From an uncultured Ramlibacter sp. (GTDB taxonomy: Bacteria > Pseudomonadota > Gammaproteobacteria > Burkholderiales > Burkholderiaceae_C), in the NCBI RefSeq assembly GCF_936925435.1, contig NZ_CAKZHQ010000024.1:1-64000 (forward strand): a stretch of DNA of 64,000 bases. The letters run 5' to 3'. Position numbers and translations under genes: made by a program. Below are positions 1-7,608 of the stretch, in pieces. Every line of letters begins with the position of its first letter. The stretch's first letter is position 1. The notes beneath the pieces are model-generated. The model was not told where the DNA came from. It searched no databases and saw only the letters and a program-made list of their open reading frames with translations.

Positions 1-890
1 ATGGCCACCGTCAGGCCGGAATCGAAGCGCGAGACCAGGCGCTCGTGGATGTCGGCCAGGCCCTTGGGGTAGGTGTCCGACGTCATCACGATGTGCGACT
101 TTTTGGCCAGCAAGGCCTCGAAAGCGTTGAAAAACTCTTCCTGCGTCCTGTCCTTGTTGGCGAAGAACTGGACGTCATCGATGAGCAGCAGGTCCAGCGA
201 GTGGTAGCGCTCCTTGAACTCGTCGAAAGTCTTGCGCTGGTAGGCCTTAACCACATCCGAAACAAACTGCTCGGCATGGATGTAGAGAACTTTGCTGCCG
301 GGCTTGTCGGCCAACAACTTATTGCCTACAGCGTGCATCAAGTGGGTTTTGCCCAGGCCGACGCCGCCGTAGATGAACAGCGGGTTGTACAGCTGGCCGG
401 GCATGCCCGAGACATGCATGGCGGCGGCGCGCGCCATGCGGTTGGCCGTGCCCTCGACCAGGGTGTCGAAGGTCAGGGCCGTGTTCAGGCGGTTCTTGAA
501 GCCGTTGGCGGCCGCCTCTTCGGCGATATCGGCCGGCTCGGGGGCCGGGCGCATCTCTGCGGAAGAAGGCGTGGAGTAAGTCCTGGCGCCAGGTTCGCGC
601 TGAGCAAGCGCCAACTCAAGCTGTACCGGCTGGCCGTAGAGCTTTTCCAGCAGGCCGGCAATGCGGCCGGCGTACTGGGCACGCACCCAGTCGAGCTTGA
701 AGCGGTTGGCCACGTGCAGGGTGACCCTGCTGAGGTCTTCTGAGACGGTGGCCGCCAGCGGCTTGATCCAGGTGTTGAACTGCTGCTCGGGCAGCTCCTG
801 GGCCAGTTGGTCCATGCAGGCCTGCCACAGGCTGTCGCCCGCGCCGAGGGCCGCTGCGGCCGTCAGGCTCTTGTGTTGCCCCTCGCTCAT
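1..890 (-). CDS. dnaA: Chromosomal replication initiator DnaA (5' part; runs off the left edge)
   Basis: DnaA is the AAA+ ATPase that binds DnaA boxes and opens oriC. About 296 N-terminal residues are in the window; the usual full length is near 470. Domain I is visible at residues ~20-90 ([21 protein letters not shown], the DnaB/DiaA interaction fold). A short variable linker follows, then the AAA+ core with Walker A ([10 protein letters not shown], near residue 175) and Walker B ([10 protein letters not shown]). Domain I excludes the shorter paralogue Hda. The start is the ATG at 888-890. The 3' end, and the dnaN and gyrB that usually follow, would lie left of the window. The upstream neighbour in the same orientation is a cation antiporter rather than the usual rpmH. 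Confidence 0.96.
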   Translation of the reverse strand, partial: MSEGQHKSLTAAAALGAGDSLWQACMDQLAQELPEQQFNTWIKPLAATVSEDLSRVTLHVANRFKLDWVRAQYAGRIAGLLEKLYGQPVQLELALAQREPGARTYSTPSSAEMRPAPEPADIAEEAAANGFKNRLNTALTFDTLVEGTANRMARAAAMHVSGMPGQLYNPLFIYGGVGLGKTHLMHAVGNKLLADKPGSKVLYIHAEQFVSDVVKAYQRKTFDEFKERYHSLDLLLIDDVQFFANKDRTQEEFFNAFEALLAKKSHIVMTSDTYPKGLADIHERLVSRFDSGLTVA

Positions 891-906
891 TCTCGGCTGT
901 TGCCTC

Positions 907-965
907 TGTGGATATTGTTCATTGCAGCAAACCCCGGATTCTAATTTATCAAGGCCTTATCCACA
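907..965. promoter_or_regulatory. DnaA boxes upstream of dnaA; possible oriC or autoregulatory region
   Basis: The 135-bp gap before dnaA contains a perfect DnaA box TTATCCACA at 957-965 and an inverted near-match (TGTGGATAT, one mismatch to TGTGGATAA) at 907-915. The sequence between them is AT-richer than its surroundings. Two boxes suit dnaA autoregulation. Whether this short gap is also the replication origin cannot be decided here. Confidence 0.6.
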
Positions 966-1025
966 AGGCGGGAGGGGCTCTGGTACGCTGCAGTCCAGGC
1001 TGGCAATTGAAACCTTTTGTAGGAC

Positions 1026-3008
1026 TCACCCGCGCAGCAGTTTATCCTCTGCCACGGCCAGTGTCTCGGGCCGGCCGGACAACACCAGGGTGTCGCCGTC
1101 CTGCAGCAGCGCGTCGCCGCTGACCGGCGCGGTTTTGCCGCTGGCGCGGCGCAGGCTGACCACCCGCACGCCTAGCGCATGCAGCGCGAAATGTCCCAGG
1201 GCTTTGCCCACTGCCTTGGCGCCCAGGGGCAGGGTCAGGGTGGCCAGGCGCTCGGTGTGCTGGTCGTCCACCGTGTCGTCGTCCGCGCCGTGGAAGTAGC
1301 CGCGCAGCAGGTTGTAGCGGGCGTCGCGCTGGTCCTGCACGATGCGGATCACCCGGCGCATGGGCACGCCCACCAGGGCCAGCGCGTGGCTGGCCAGCAT
1401 CAGCGAGCCTTCCAGGGCCTCGGGCACGACCTCGGTGGCGCCCGCGCCCTGCAGTTTTTCCAGGTCGTGGTCGTCCTGCGTGCGCACGATCACCGGCACC
1501 TGGGGCGCGTGCGCCCGGGTGTGGCCCAGGACCTTGATCGCGCCGGCCACGTCCAGGTAGGTGATCACCACAGCGCTGGCGCGCGCCAGGCCGGCGGCCA
1601 TCAGGGCCTGCAGGCGGGCGGCGTCGCCGAAGACCACCGAGTCGCCGGCCGCCGCGGCCTGGCGCACACGGTCGGGGTCCAGGTCCAGCGCCATGTAGGG
1701 GATGCCTTCGCGCTCGAGCAGGCGGGCCAGGTTCTGGCCGCTGCGGCCGTAGCCGCAGATGATGACGTGCTTGTTGGCGTTGATCGACTTGCGGGCGATG
1801 GTCGTCATCTGCAGCGACTGCTGCAGCCACTCGCTGGCCACCAGCTTGAGCACGATGCGGTTGCTGTACATGATGATGAAGGGCGTGGCCAGCATCGAGA
1901 TCACCATGCTGGCCAGGATGGGGTTGAGCAGGTGCGGCGGCACCAGGCCGCTCAGCTGCGCCAGCGTCAGCAGCACGAAACCGAACTCCCCGGCCTGCGC
2001 CAGGTACAGGCCGGTGCGCAGCGAGACGCCCATCGAGGCGCCCAGGCCGCGCGCCAGCACCGTCACCAGGGCCAGCTTGAACAGCACCGGCACCGTCACC
2101 ATCATCAGCACCAGGCCCCAGTGGGCGAACACCAGGCGCCAGTCCAGCAGCATGCCCATGGTGATGAAGAACAGCCCCAGCAGCACGTCGTGGAAGGGCC
2201 GGATGTCGGTCTCCACCTGGTGCTTGAACTCGGTCTCGGAGATCAGCATGCCGGCGATGAAGGCGCCCAGCGCCAGCGACAGGCCGGCCAGCTCGGTCAG
2301 CCAGGCCAGGCCCAGCGTGATCAGCAGCAGGTTCAGCACGAACAGCTCTTCGCTCTTGCGCCGCGCCACGATGGTCAGCCACCAGCGCATCACGCGCTGG
2401 CCGCCCACCAGCAGCACGGTGATCAGCACCGTGGCCTTGAGCGCGGCCACGCCCAGCGCCATGAACAAGGTCTCGGGTTTGCTGCCCAGCGCGGGAATGA
2501 GCACCAGCAGCGGCACGACGGCCAGATCCTGGAACAGCAGCACGCCCATCACCCGCTTGCCATGCTCGCTCTCGAGTTCCAGCCGCTCGGCCATCAGCTT
2601 GACCACGATGGCCGTGCTGCTCATGGCCAGCGCGCCCGACAGCGCCAGCGCGGTCTGCCATCCCATGTTCCAGAGCGTGGGCGCCAGCGCCGCCAGGAAC
2701 AGCGTGCCCACGGTGCCGATCAGGATGGTGAGCACCACCTGGAACAGCCCCAGGCCGAACACGTGGGCACGCATGGCGCGCAGCTTGGACAGATTGAATT
2801 CCAGCCCGATCACGAACATGAGGAAGACCACGCCGAACTCGCCCAGGTGGCGCACGCTGTCGGAGTCGCCCAGTGCCAGGGCGTTGGGACCGATCGCCAC
2901 CCCCACCACCAGATAACCCAGCATGGGCGGCAGCTTGAGCGAGCGGCAGACCACCACGCCGATGACCGCGGCCAGCAGGTAGATCAGTGCGAGCTCGAGC
3001 GTGGTCAT
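1026..3008 (-). CDS. kefB: KefB-type monovalent cation:proton antiporter (CPA2) with RCK domains
   Basis: A 660-residue inner-membrane antiporter of the CPA2 family. Residues 1 to ~390 form a bundle of about 12-13 hydrophobic segments with the family's conserved polar stretches (FLMFVIGLEF, LALGAFIAGMLI). An RCK_N/TrkA-N Rossmann domain follows near residue 412 (HVIICGYGRSGQNLARLL), then an RCK_C domain at ~580-655. The length and order match KefB/KefC/YbaL proteins, which exchange K+ or Na+ for H+ under control of NAD(H) or glutathione adducts. No KefF/KefG ancillary gene is adjacent, so glutathione gating is unproven and the symbol is a family label. The gene is divergent from kdsD across 47 bp. 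Confidence 0.88.
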   Translation of the reverse strand: MTTLELALIYLLAAVIGVVVCRSLKLPPMLGYLVVGVAIGPNALALGDSDSVRHLGEFGVVFLMFVIGLEFNLSKLRAMRAHVFGLGLFQVVLTILIGTVGTLFLAALAPTLWNMGWQTALALSGALAMSSTAIVVKLMAERLELESEHGKRVMGVLLFQDLAVVPLLVLIPALGSKPETLFMALGVAALKATVLITVLLVGGQRVMRWWLTIVARRKSEELFVLNLLLITLGLAWLTELAGLSLALGAFIAGMLISETEFKHQVETDIRPFHDVLLGLFFITMGMLLDWRLVFAHWGLVLMMVTVPVLFKLALVTVLARGLGASMGVSLRTGLYLAQAGEFGFVLLTLAQLSGLVPPHLLNPILASMVISMLATPFIIMYSNRIVLKLVASEWLQQSLQMTTIARKSINANKHVIICGYGRSGQNLARLLEREGIPYMALDLDPDRVRQAAAAGDSVVFGDAARLQALMAAGLARASAVVITYLDVAGAIKVLGHTRAHAPQVPVIVRTQDDHDLEKLQGAGATEVVPEALEGSLMLASHALALVGVPMRRVIRIVQDQRDARYNLLRGYFHGADDDTVDDQHTERLATLTLPLGAKAVGKALGHFALHALGVRVVSLRRASGKTAPVSGDALLQDGDTLVLSGRPETLAVAEDKLLRG

Positions 3009-3055
3009 GCCACTATGCTATCCGCAGGCCGGGTGTCCCTCGATAGAATCCCGCC

Positions 3056-4057
3056 ATGACCGCTTCGACCCCCCCTGGACAGGCTTTCGACGCAGCGCAG
3101 GCGCTGCGACTGGCCCAGGAAACCTTCGACATCGAGGCGGCCGCCGTGCTGGGCCTCAAGGCCCGCACGGGCCAGGCCTTCGCCGACGCGACGCGCCTCA
3201 TGCTCAATGTGCGCGGCCGCGTGGTCGTGATGGGCATGGGCAAGAGCGGCCACATCGGCCGCAAGATCGCTGCCACCCTGGCCTCCACCGGCACGCCGGC
3301 GATGTTCGTGCATCCGGCCGAAGCCAGCCACGGCGACCTGGGCATGATCCAGCCGATCGACCTGGTGCTGGCCATCTCCAATGGCGGCGAGAGCGAGGAG
3401 ATCACGGTCATCCTGCCGGTGCTCAAGCGCCAGGGCGTGCCCCTGGTGGCCATGACCGGCAACCCGCAGTCGACGCTGGCGCGGCATGCCGACATCGTCC
3501 TGGACAGCGGCGTCGAGAAGGAAGCCTGCCCGCTGAATCTGGCGCCGACGGCGAGCACCACCGCCCAACTGGCGCTGGGCGATGCGCTGGCTGTTGCCCT
3601 GCTCGATGCGAGAGGCTTTCGCACCGAGGACTTCGCCCGCTCGCATCCCGGCGGCGCGCTGGGCCGCAAGCTGCTGACGCACCTGAGCGACGTGATGCGC
3701 TCGGGCGATGCCGTGCCTCGGGTGGAGCTTGCCGCGTCGTTCGTCGAGCTGATGCGCGCGATGAGCGTGCAGGGGTTTGGCGCCGCCGGCGTGGTCGACG
3801 CGCAGGGCCGCCTTGTGGGCATCTTCACCGACGGGGATTTGCGCCGGCTGATCGAGCGCGGCGTCGACTTGCGCCAGTGCACGGCGGACCAGGTCATGCA
3901 CCCTGGTCCGCGCACCATCCGGGCGGACGTGCTGGCGGTTGAGGCCGCCGAGCTCATGGAGTTGCACGGGATCACCCGACTCTTGGTGACTGACGCCGAC
4001 GGCAAGCTTTGCGGCGCGGTCAACAGCAACGACCTCATGCGCGCCAAGGTGATCTGA
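3056..4057 (+). CDS. kdsD: D-arabinose 5-phosphate isomerase
   Basis: This enzyme converts D-ribulose 5-phosphate to D-arabinose 5-phosphate, the first committed step of Kdo synthesis for the LPS inner core. The 333 residues hold an N-terminal SIS domain (about 45-175) with GMGKSGHIGRKIA and EASHGDLGMI, which carry the conserved Lys, Glu and His of the active site. Two CBS domains follow (about 205-330; second copy ends near ITRLLVTDADGKLCGAVN). Length is typical of KdsD. It begins an operon with kdsC (2-bp gap) and lptC. Confidence 0.96.
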   Translation: MTASTPPGQAFDAAQALRLAQETFDIEAAAVLGLKARTGQAFADATRLMLNVRGRVVVMGMGKSGHIGRKIAATLASTGTPAMFVHPAEASHGDLGMIQPIDLVLAISNGGESEEITVILPVLKRQGVPLVAMTGNPQSTLARHADIVLDSGVEKEACPLNLAPTASTTAQLALGDALAVALLDARGFRTEDFARSHPGGALGRKLLTHLSDVMRSGDAVPRVELAASFVELMRAMSVQGFGAAGVVDAQGRLVGIFTDGDLRRLIERGVDLRQCTADQVMHPGPRTIRADVLAVEAAELMELHGITRLLVTDADGKLCGAVNSNDLMRAKVI

Positions 4058-4059
4058 GG

Positions 4060-4599
4060 ATGCCGGCGCTGAACTTTCCGCCCGAACTGCTGCTGGCGGC
4101 GCAGGACGTCCAGGTCGCCTTCTTCGATGTGGATGGCGTGCTGACCGACGGCGGCCTGTACATGTCGGACCTGGGCGAGACGCTCAAGCGCTTCAACATC
4201 CTGGACGGCCTGGGCCTGAAGCTGCTGCAAAAGGCGGGCATCACGCCGGTGGTGATCACCGGCCGCGACTCCAAGCCGCTGCGCGGCCGGCTGGCGGCGC
4301 TGGGCGTGACGCACGTGCACTACGGCACCGAGGACAAGGCGCCGGCGGCGCAGCAGACCCTGGAGGCGCTGGGCCTGGACTGGAAGCAGGCCGCCGCCAT
4401 CGGCGACGACTGGCCCGACCTGCCGGTGCTGCGGCGCTGCGCCTTTGCCGCCGCGCCCGCCAATGCCCACGCCGAAGTCAAGGCCGTCGCCCGCTTTGTC
4501 ACCCAGGCCGCCGGCGGCGCCGGCGCGGCGCGCGAGTTCTGCGACCTGCTGCTGGTGGCCAGCGGCCGCTACGCTGGCCTGCTGGAAGGGTACGCATGA
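4060..4599 (+). CDS. kdsC: 3-deoxy-D-manno-octulosonate 8-phosphate phosphatase
   Basis: A HAD-superfamily phosphatase that hydrolyses Kdo 8-phosphate to Kdo. The 179 residues show HAD motif I (FFDVDGVLTDG), motif II threonine (VVITGRDS), a conserved lysine (EDKAPAA) and motif III (IGDDWPDLPVL). Small HADs of this class lack a cap domain and work as tetramers. The ATG at 4060 sits two bases after the kdsD stop. An in-frame start inside kdsD is possible but would add residues foreign to the family. The end overlaps lptC by 4 bp. Confidence 0.96.
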   Translation: MPALNFPPELLLAAQDVQVAFFDVDGVLTDGGLYMSDLGETLKRFNILDGLGLKLLQKAGITPVVITGRDSKPLRGRLAALGVTHVHYGTEDKAPAAQQTLEALGLDWKQAAAIGDDWPDLPVLRRCAFAAAPANAHAEVKAVARFVTQAAGGAGAAREFCDLLLVASGRYAGLLEGYA

Positions 4600-5237
4600 G
4601 CGTGAGCGCCTGGGACAGTGGCTGGGCGCGGCTGCGCCGCGGCTGGGACCACCTGACCATCTACCTGCCGCTGATCCTGATGGGGCTGATGGCGCTGGGG
4701 ACCTATTGGCTGGCGCGCAGCACGCCTTCGTTGCTGCCGCCCGAAGCGCAGCGGGCCGAAACCCACGACCCCGACTATTTCATGCGCCGCTTCTCGGTCA
4801 AGACCTTCGAGCCCAGCGGCCGCCTCAAGAGCGAGGTGGTGGGCACCGAGGCCCGCCACTACCCCGACACCGACACGCTGGAGATCGACCAGCCGCGCAT
4901 CCGCGCCTACAACGAGGCTGGCGAGCTGACAGTCGCCACCGCCAAGCGTGGCCTGAGCAATGCCGACGGTTCCGAAGTGCAGCTGATCGGCGATGCCGTG
5001 GTGACCCGCGAGGCGCTCAAAGGCCCGGACGGCGTGCTGCGGCCGAAGCTGGAGTTCCGCGGCGAGTTCCTGCACGCCTTCATGCAGGCCGAGCGGGTCC
5101 GCTCGCACAAGCCCGTCACCCTGATCCGTGGCGACGACCAGTTCACGGCCGACAACCTGGACTACGACAACCTGGACCGCGTGATGGACCTGCGCGGCCG
5201 GGTGCGCGGCACCCTGATGCCGCGTAGCGCCCCCTGA
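4596..5237 (+). CDS. lptC: LPS export ABC transporter periplasmic protein LptC
   Basis: LptC is a bitopic inner-membrane protein that passes LPS from the LptB2FG transporter to LptA. The 213-residue product has one N-terminal membrane segment (about residues 20-43, containing LTIYLPLILMGLMALGTYWL) and then a periplasmic beta-jellyroll of LptC type. Start and stop are translationally coupled to kdsC by ATGA. lptA and lptB, which commonly follow lptC in betaproteobacteria, are not in this window; an SDR gene follows after 8 bp. Confidence 0.92.
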   Translation: MSVSAWDSGWARLRRGWDHLTIYLPLILMGLMALGTYWLARSTPSLLPPEAQRAETHDPDYFMRRFSVKTFEPSGRLKSEVVGTEARHYPDTDTLEIDQPRIRAYNEAGELTVATAKRGLSNADGSEVQLIGDAVVTREALKGPDGVLRPKLEFRGEFLHAFMQAERVRSHKPVTLIRGDDQFTADNLDYDNLDRVMDLRGRVRGTLMPRSAP

Positions 5238-5245
5238 GGCCGGCA

Positions 5246-6022
5246 ATGGACAAACTGGTTTTCATCACGGGCGCTTCCAGCGGCATCGGCCAGGCCCTGG
5301 CCTGGCGCTACCACCAGGCCGGCTGGCGGCTGGCGCTGGCGGCGCGGCGCACCAACGAGATCGAAGACTGGGCGCGCCGCCAGCAGCTGCCGGCGGACTG
5401 TTATGCGGTCTACCGCGCCGATGTGGCCGACACCGACAGCGTGGTTGCCGCTGGCCAGGCTTGCCTGTCGGCGCAGGGCGTGCCTGACGTGGTGATCGCC
5501 AACGCCGGCATCAGCATCGGCGTGGACACGGCCGTGCGTGGCGACATCGATGTCATTGCCCGCAGCTTCGCCACCAACAACGTGGGCCTGGCCGCCACCT
5601 TCCATCCCTTCATCGACGCCATGGTGGGGCGCGGCTCCGGCGCGCTGGTGGGAATTGGCAGCGTGGCCGGCATCCGCGGCCTGCCCGGTCACGGCGCCTA
5701 CTGCGCCAGCAAGGCGGCGGTGATCAGCTACTGCGAAAGCCTGCGCGGCGAGCTGCGCAGCAGCGGCGTCAAGGTGGTGACCCTCTGTCCGGGCTACATC
5801 GACACGCCGCTGACGCAGCAAAACCGCTACTCCATGCCCTTTCTGATGCGGCCGGAGGATTTCAGCGAGCGCGCCTTCCAGGCCGTCACCGCGGGCGCGA
5901 GCTACCGTGTCATCCCCTGGCAGATGGGTGTGGTGGCCAAGCTCCTGCGCCTGCTGCCCAATGCCCTGTTCGACCGGGCCCTGGCCGGCCGGCCGCGCAA
6001 GCACCGCCAGGACGGCAGCTGA
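5246..6022 (+). CDS. Short-chain dehydrogenase/reductase (classical SDR)
   Basis: A 258-residue classical SDR. The Rossmann nucleotide-binding motif TGASSGIG is at residues ~8-15, NAG at ~88, a catalytic Ser in IGSVAG, and YCASK (the YxxxK pair) near 155. A following PGYIDTP segment is typical. The substrate cannot be named; relatives are often annotated as SDR family oxidoreductases acting on acyl or steroid-like substrates. It lies 8 bp after lptC and is probably co-transcribed with it. A dispersed repeat and a terminator follow directly. Confidence 0.9.
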   Translation: MDKLVFITGASSGIGQALAWRYHQAGWRLALAARRTNEIEDWARRQQLPADCYAVYRADVADTDSVVAAGQACLSAQGVPDVVIANAGISIGVDTAVRGDIDVIARSFATNNVGLAATFHPFIDAMVGRGSGALVGIGSVAGIRGLPGHGAYCASKAAVISYCESLRGELRSSGVKVVTLCPGYIDTPLTQQNRYSMPFLMRPEDFSERAFQAVTAGASYRVIPWQMGVVAKLLRLLPNALFDRALAGRPRKHRQDGS

Positions 6023-6024
6023 TT

Positions 6025-6075
6025 TAGCTACTCTTTTGATAGCGCCCCAGGGCCGTTGCACGGGGGCTACAAACC
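6025..6075 (+). repeat. Dispersed ~55-bp repeat, copy 1
   Basis: This copy starts 3 bp after the SDR stop codon. It has the 5' part TAGCTACTCTTTTGATAGC (an imperfect GCTA...ATAGC palindrome) and the 3' core CACGGGGGCTACAAACC. Its end runs into the terminator at 6076. Confidence 0.7.
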
Positions 6076-6101
6076 AAAAAGGCTCCCGAAGGAGCCTTTT
6101 T
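6076..6101. terminator. Bidirectional intrinsic terminator
   Basis: The stem is GGCTCC/GGAGCC with a CGAA loop, flanked by AAAAA on the left and TTTTT on the right. It therefore works on both strands: for the kdsD-lptC-SDR operon from the left and for the RRM gene at 6121-6642 from the right. Confidence 0.9.
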
Positions 6102-6120
6102 GCTGTGTGCCTGGGGCTTG

Positions 6121-6642
6121 TCAGTAGCCGCCGCGGCCACCGCCGCCACCGTTGCGGTCGCCGCCGCCGCGCGGGCCCGAGCCGTAGGGGCTGCGGAAAC
6201 CACCGTCGCCGCCACCACCACCGCCGCCGCGGCCACCGCCGCCGTAGCCGCCGCCACCACCGCGGCGGTCACCACCACCACCGCCGCCGCCGTAGCCGCC
6301 CCCGCCGCCCCCATATCCGCCGCCACCACCGCCGCCGTAACCACCACCGCCGCCGCCGTAGCCGCCGCCACCACCGCTGCGCGGCGGGCGGGCTTCCATG
6401 GGACGGGCTTCATTGACGACGACGCTGCGGCCGCCCAGGGGCTGGCCGTTCATGCCGGTGATCGCGGCTTGCGCCTCGGCATCGCTGGCCATCTCGACAA
6501 AGCCGAAGCCTTTGGAGCGGCCGGTGTCACGTTCCATCATGACCTTGGCGCTGGTCACGCCGCCGAATTGGCCGAAGGCCTGCTCGAGGTCGCTGTCGCG
6601 CACCGAGTAGGGCAGGTTGCCCACATACAGTTTGTTGCCCAT
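6121..6642 (-). CDS. Glycine-rich RRM RNA-binding protein (copy A)
   Basis: A 173-residue protein with one RRM at residues 1-80: RNP2 is LYVGNL, RNP1 is KGFGFVEM. A low-complexity tail (about 90-173) of repeated GGGGGYGGGG blocks ends in GRGGY. Bacterial proteins of this design resemble cyanobacterial and plant glycine-rich RNA-binding proteins, are often cold- or stress-induced, and act as RNA chaperones; that role is inferred. AGGAGT lies at good spacing before the ATG. The gene has its own upstream region and terminator, and is 252 bp downstream of a paralogue with nearly the same RRM. Confidence 0.93.
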   Translation of the reverse strand: MGNKLYVGNLPYSVRDSDLEQAFGQFGGVTSAKVMMERDTGRSKGFGFVEMASDAEAQAAITGMNGQPLGGRSVVVNEARPMEARPPRSGGGGGYGGGGGGYGGGGGGGYGGGGGGYGGGGGGGDRRGGGGGYGGGGRGGGGGGGDGGFRSPYGSGPRGGGDRNGGGGGRGGY

Positions 6643-6709
6643 GTGAAGGGACTCCTAGATAAACACGGTTGACTTGAGCGATGGAGTCCCGAAAACGCAT
6701 GCAACTGAC

Positions 6710-6736
6710 GACGCGAAAGTGACCTGATCACCGCAA
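6710..6736 (-). promoter_or_regulatory. Conserved upstream element shared by the two RRM genes (copy A)
   Basis: A 27-base block about 68 bp before the ATG nearly matches the block at 7374-7399 before the paralogue. On the plus strand both contain GACGCGAAA, TGACC and TCACCGCAA in the same order, with a one-base length difference. The flanking sequence is mostly not conserved, so a shared promoter, leader or protein site is likely. Confidence 0.5.
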
Positions 6737-6847
6737 TCCTGCGTGGGTACAGCTGTCCACGCGCAATGATTATTGCGCAGATATCCGGGGGATGGGCAAG
6801 CGCTGGGGGGCAATCGGGCTTCGCAAAAACCCTAGAAAACGGGCATG

Positions 6848-6872
6848 AAAAAAGGGCCCGTAGGCCCTTTTT
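6848..6872 (-). terminator. Intrinsic terminator of RRM gene copy B
   Basis: The stem is AAAGGGCC/GGCCCTTT around CGTA, with A and T runs on either side. It lies 22 bp past the stop of the gene at 6894-7298 and separates its transcript from copy A. Confidence 0.85.
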
Positions 6873-6893
6873 CTGCATTTCTGCGGGATTGGC

Positions 6894-7298
6894 TTAGTAG
6901 CCGCCGCGGCCACCGCCACCGCCGCCGTAGCCGCCGCCACCGCCGGAGCGGCCACCGCCACCACCGCCGTAACCGCCGCCGCCGCCACCACCACCGTAGC
7001 CGCCGCCACCACCGCCGCCGCCGAAGCCGCCGCTACGGGGAGCGCGGGGCTCCATCGGACGGGCTTCATTGACAACCAGGCCACGGCCGCCGATTTGCTG
7101 GCCGTTCATGCCTTCGATGGCTGCTTGTGCTTCGGCATCGCTGCCCATTTCGACAAAGCCGAAACCCTTGGAGCGGCCGGTGTCACGTTCCATCATGACC
7201 TTGGCGCTGGAGACGGTGCCGTATTGGCTGAACGCCTGTTCCATGTCGCTATCGCGGTAAGAGTAGGGCAGGTTGCCCACGTAAAGTTTGTTGCCCAT
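6894..7298 (-). CDS. Glycine-rich RRM RNA-binding protein (copy B)
   Basis: A 134-residue paralogue of the 6121-6642 product. The RRM (residues 1-80) carries RNP2 LYVGNL and RNP1 KGFGFVEM and differs from copy A at a handful of positions (for example SYRDSDMEQAFSQYG). The glycine-rich tail is about 40 residues shorter, contains GGYGGGGGG units, and also ends in RGGY. AGGAGT precedes the ATG. It is separately transcribed (own upstream element, own terminator). The pair looks like a tandem duplication in which the RRM is conserved and the repeat tail has changed length. Confidence 0.93.
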   Translation of the reverse strand: MGNKLYVGNLPYSYRDSDMEQAFSQYGTVSSAKVMMERDTGRSKGFGFVEMGSDAEAQAAIEGMNGQQIGGRGLVVNEARPMEPRAPRSGGFGGGGGGGGYGGGGGGGGYGGGGGGRSGGGGGYGGGGGGRGGY

Positions 7299-7373
7299 GA
7301 AGGACTCCTAAAAAACAACGCAAGACGCGATGGAGCCGGGCACGCAATCACAAACTAGAAACTTCATTCGATA

Positions 7374-7399
7374 GACGCGAAACTGACCATTCACCGCAA
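7374..7399 (-). promoter_or_regulatory. Conserved upstream element shared by the two RRM genes (copy B)
   Basis: Partner of the block at 6710-6736, about 76 bp before the ATG of RRM copy B: GACGCGAAAC, TGACC, TCACCGCAA on the plus strand. A further short match, GCGATGGAG, lies nearer each start codon (about 6679 and 7327). Confidence 0.5.
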
Positions 7400-7402
7400 A
7401 AC

Positions 7403-7426
7403 TGTGCCCCGATTGGACGGGGCACA
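7403..7426. other. Perfect 8-bp hairpin (TGTGCCCC/GGGGCACA)
   Basis: A perfect inverted repeat with an 8-base loop (GATTGGAC), upstream of RRM copy B and next to the shared element. There is no T run, so it is not a terminator. An operator or leader structure is possible. Confidence 0.4.
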
Positions 7427-7460
7427 AACGGATTATGGTCGAAAACTTTAGGGGAAGGGT

Positions 7461-7494
7461 AAAAAAATAAGCCAACAGCTGCCCGGATGTTGGC
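7461..7494 (-). terminator. Minus-strand intrinsic terminator
   Basis: The stem is GCCAACA (7471-7477)/TGTTGGC (7488-7494) with a 10-base loop. On the minus strand it is followed by TTATTTTTTT. It points toward the RRM genes but lies upstream of them, so it must end some transcript starting between 7495 and about 7600. Confidence 0.75.
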
Positions 7495-7550
7495 TTCAGG
7501 TCACCAGATGGGGTCGGGCCGGCCTTGCCCTGTAGGGCCAGGACGCAGGC
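7461..7550 (-). ncRNA. Candidate small RNA ending in an intrinsic terminator
   Basis: The 373-bp gap 7299-7671 contains no convincing gene, yet a strong minus-strand terminator lies at 7461-7494, and the only minus-strand gene nearby starts downstream of it. Reading back, a possible sigma-70 promoter on the minus strand has -35 TTGCGC (7581-7586), an 18-bp spacer and -10 TAATGC (7557-7562), predicting an RNA of about 90 nt. The RNA would hold a GCCCT/AGGGC hairpin and end in a stem followed by a T-rich tail, as Hfq-dependent sRNAs do. No family was recognised. The terminator is well supported; the RNA itself is inferred. Confidence 0.35.
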
Positions 7551-7608
7551 AACTAAGCATTAAGTGCGCTAGAACCCTGCGCGCAAAGCCGGTCTTTAGA
7601 ATGGGACG

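Noticed and set aside
1179..3059. A 626-codon plus-strand frame rich in His, Gln and Gly
   Set aside because: It is the shadow of kefB on the opposite strand; composition is that of antisense to a membrane protein, with no domain.
6130..7035. Dense GCC/ACC triplet runs that look like a repeat array or CRISPR
   Set aside because: They are the codons of the glycine-rich tails (GGT/GGC/TAC) of the two RRM proteins; there are no spacers or regular direct repeats.
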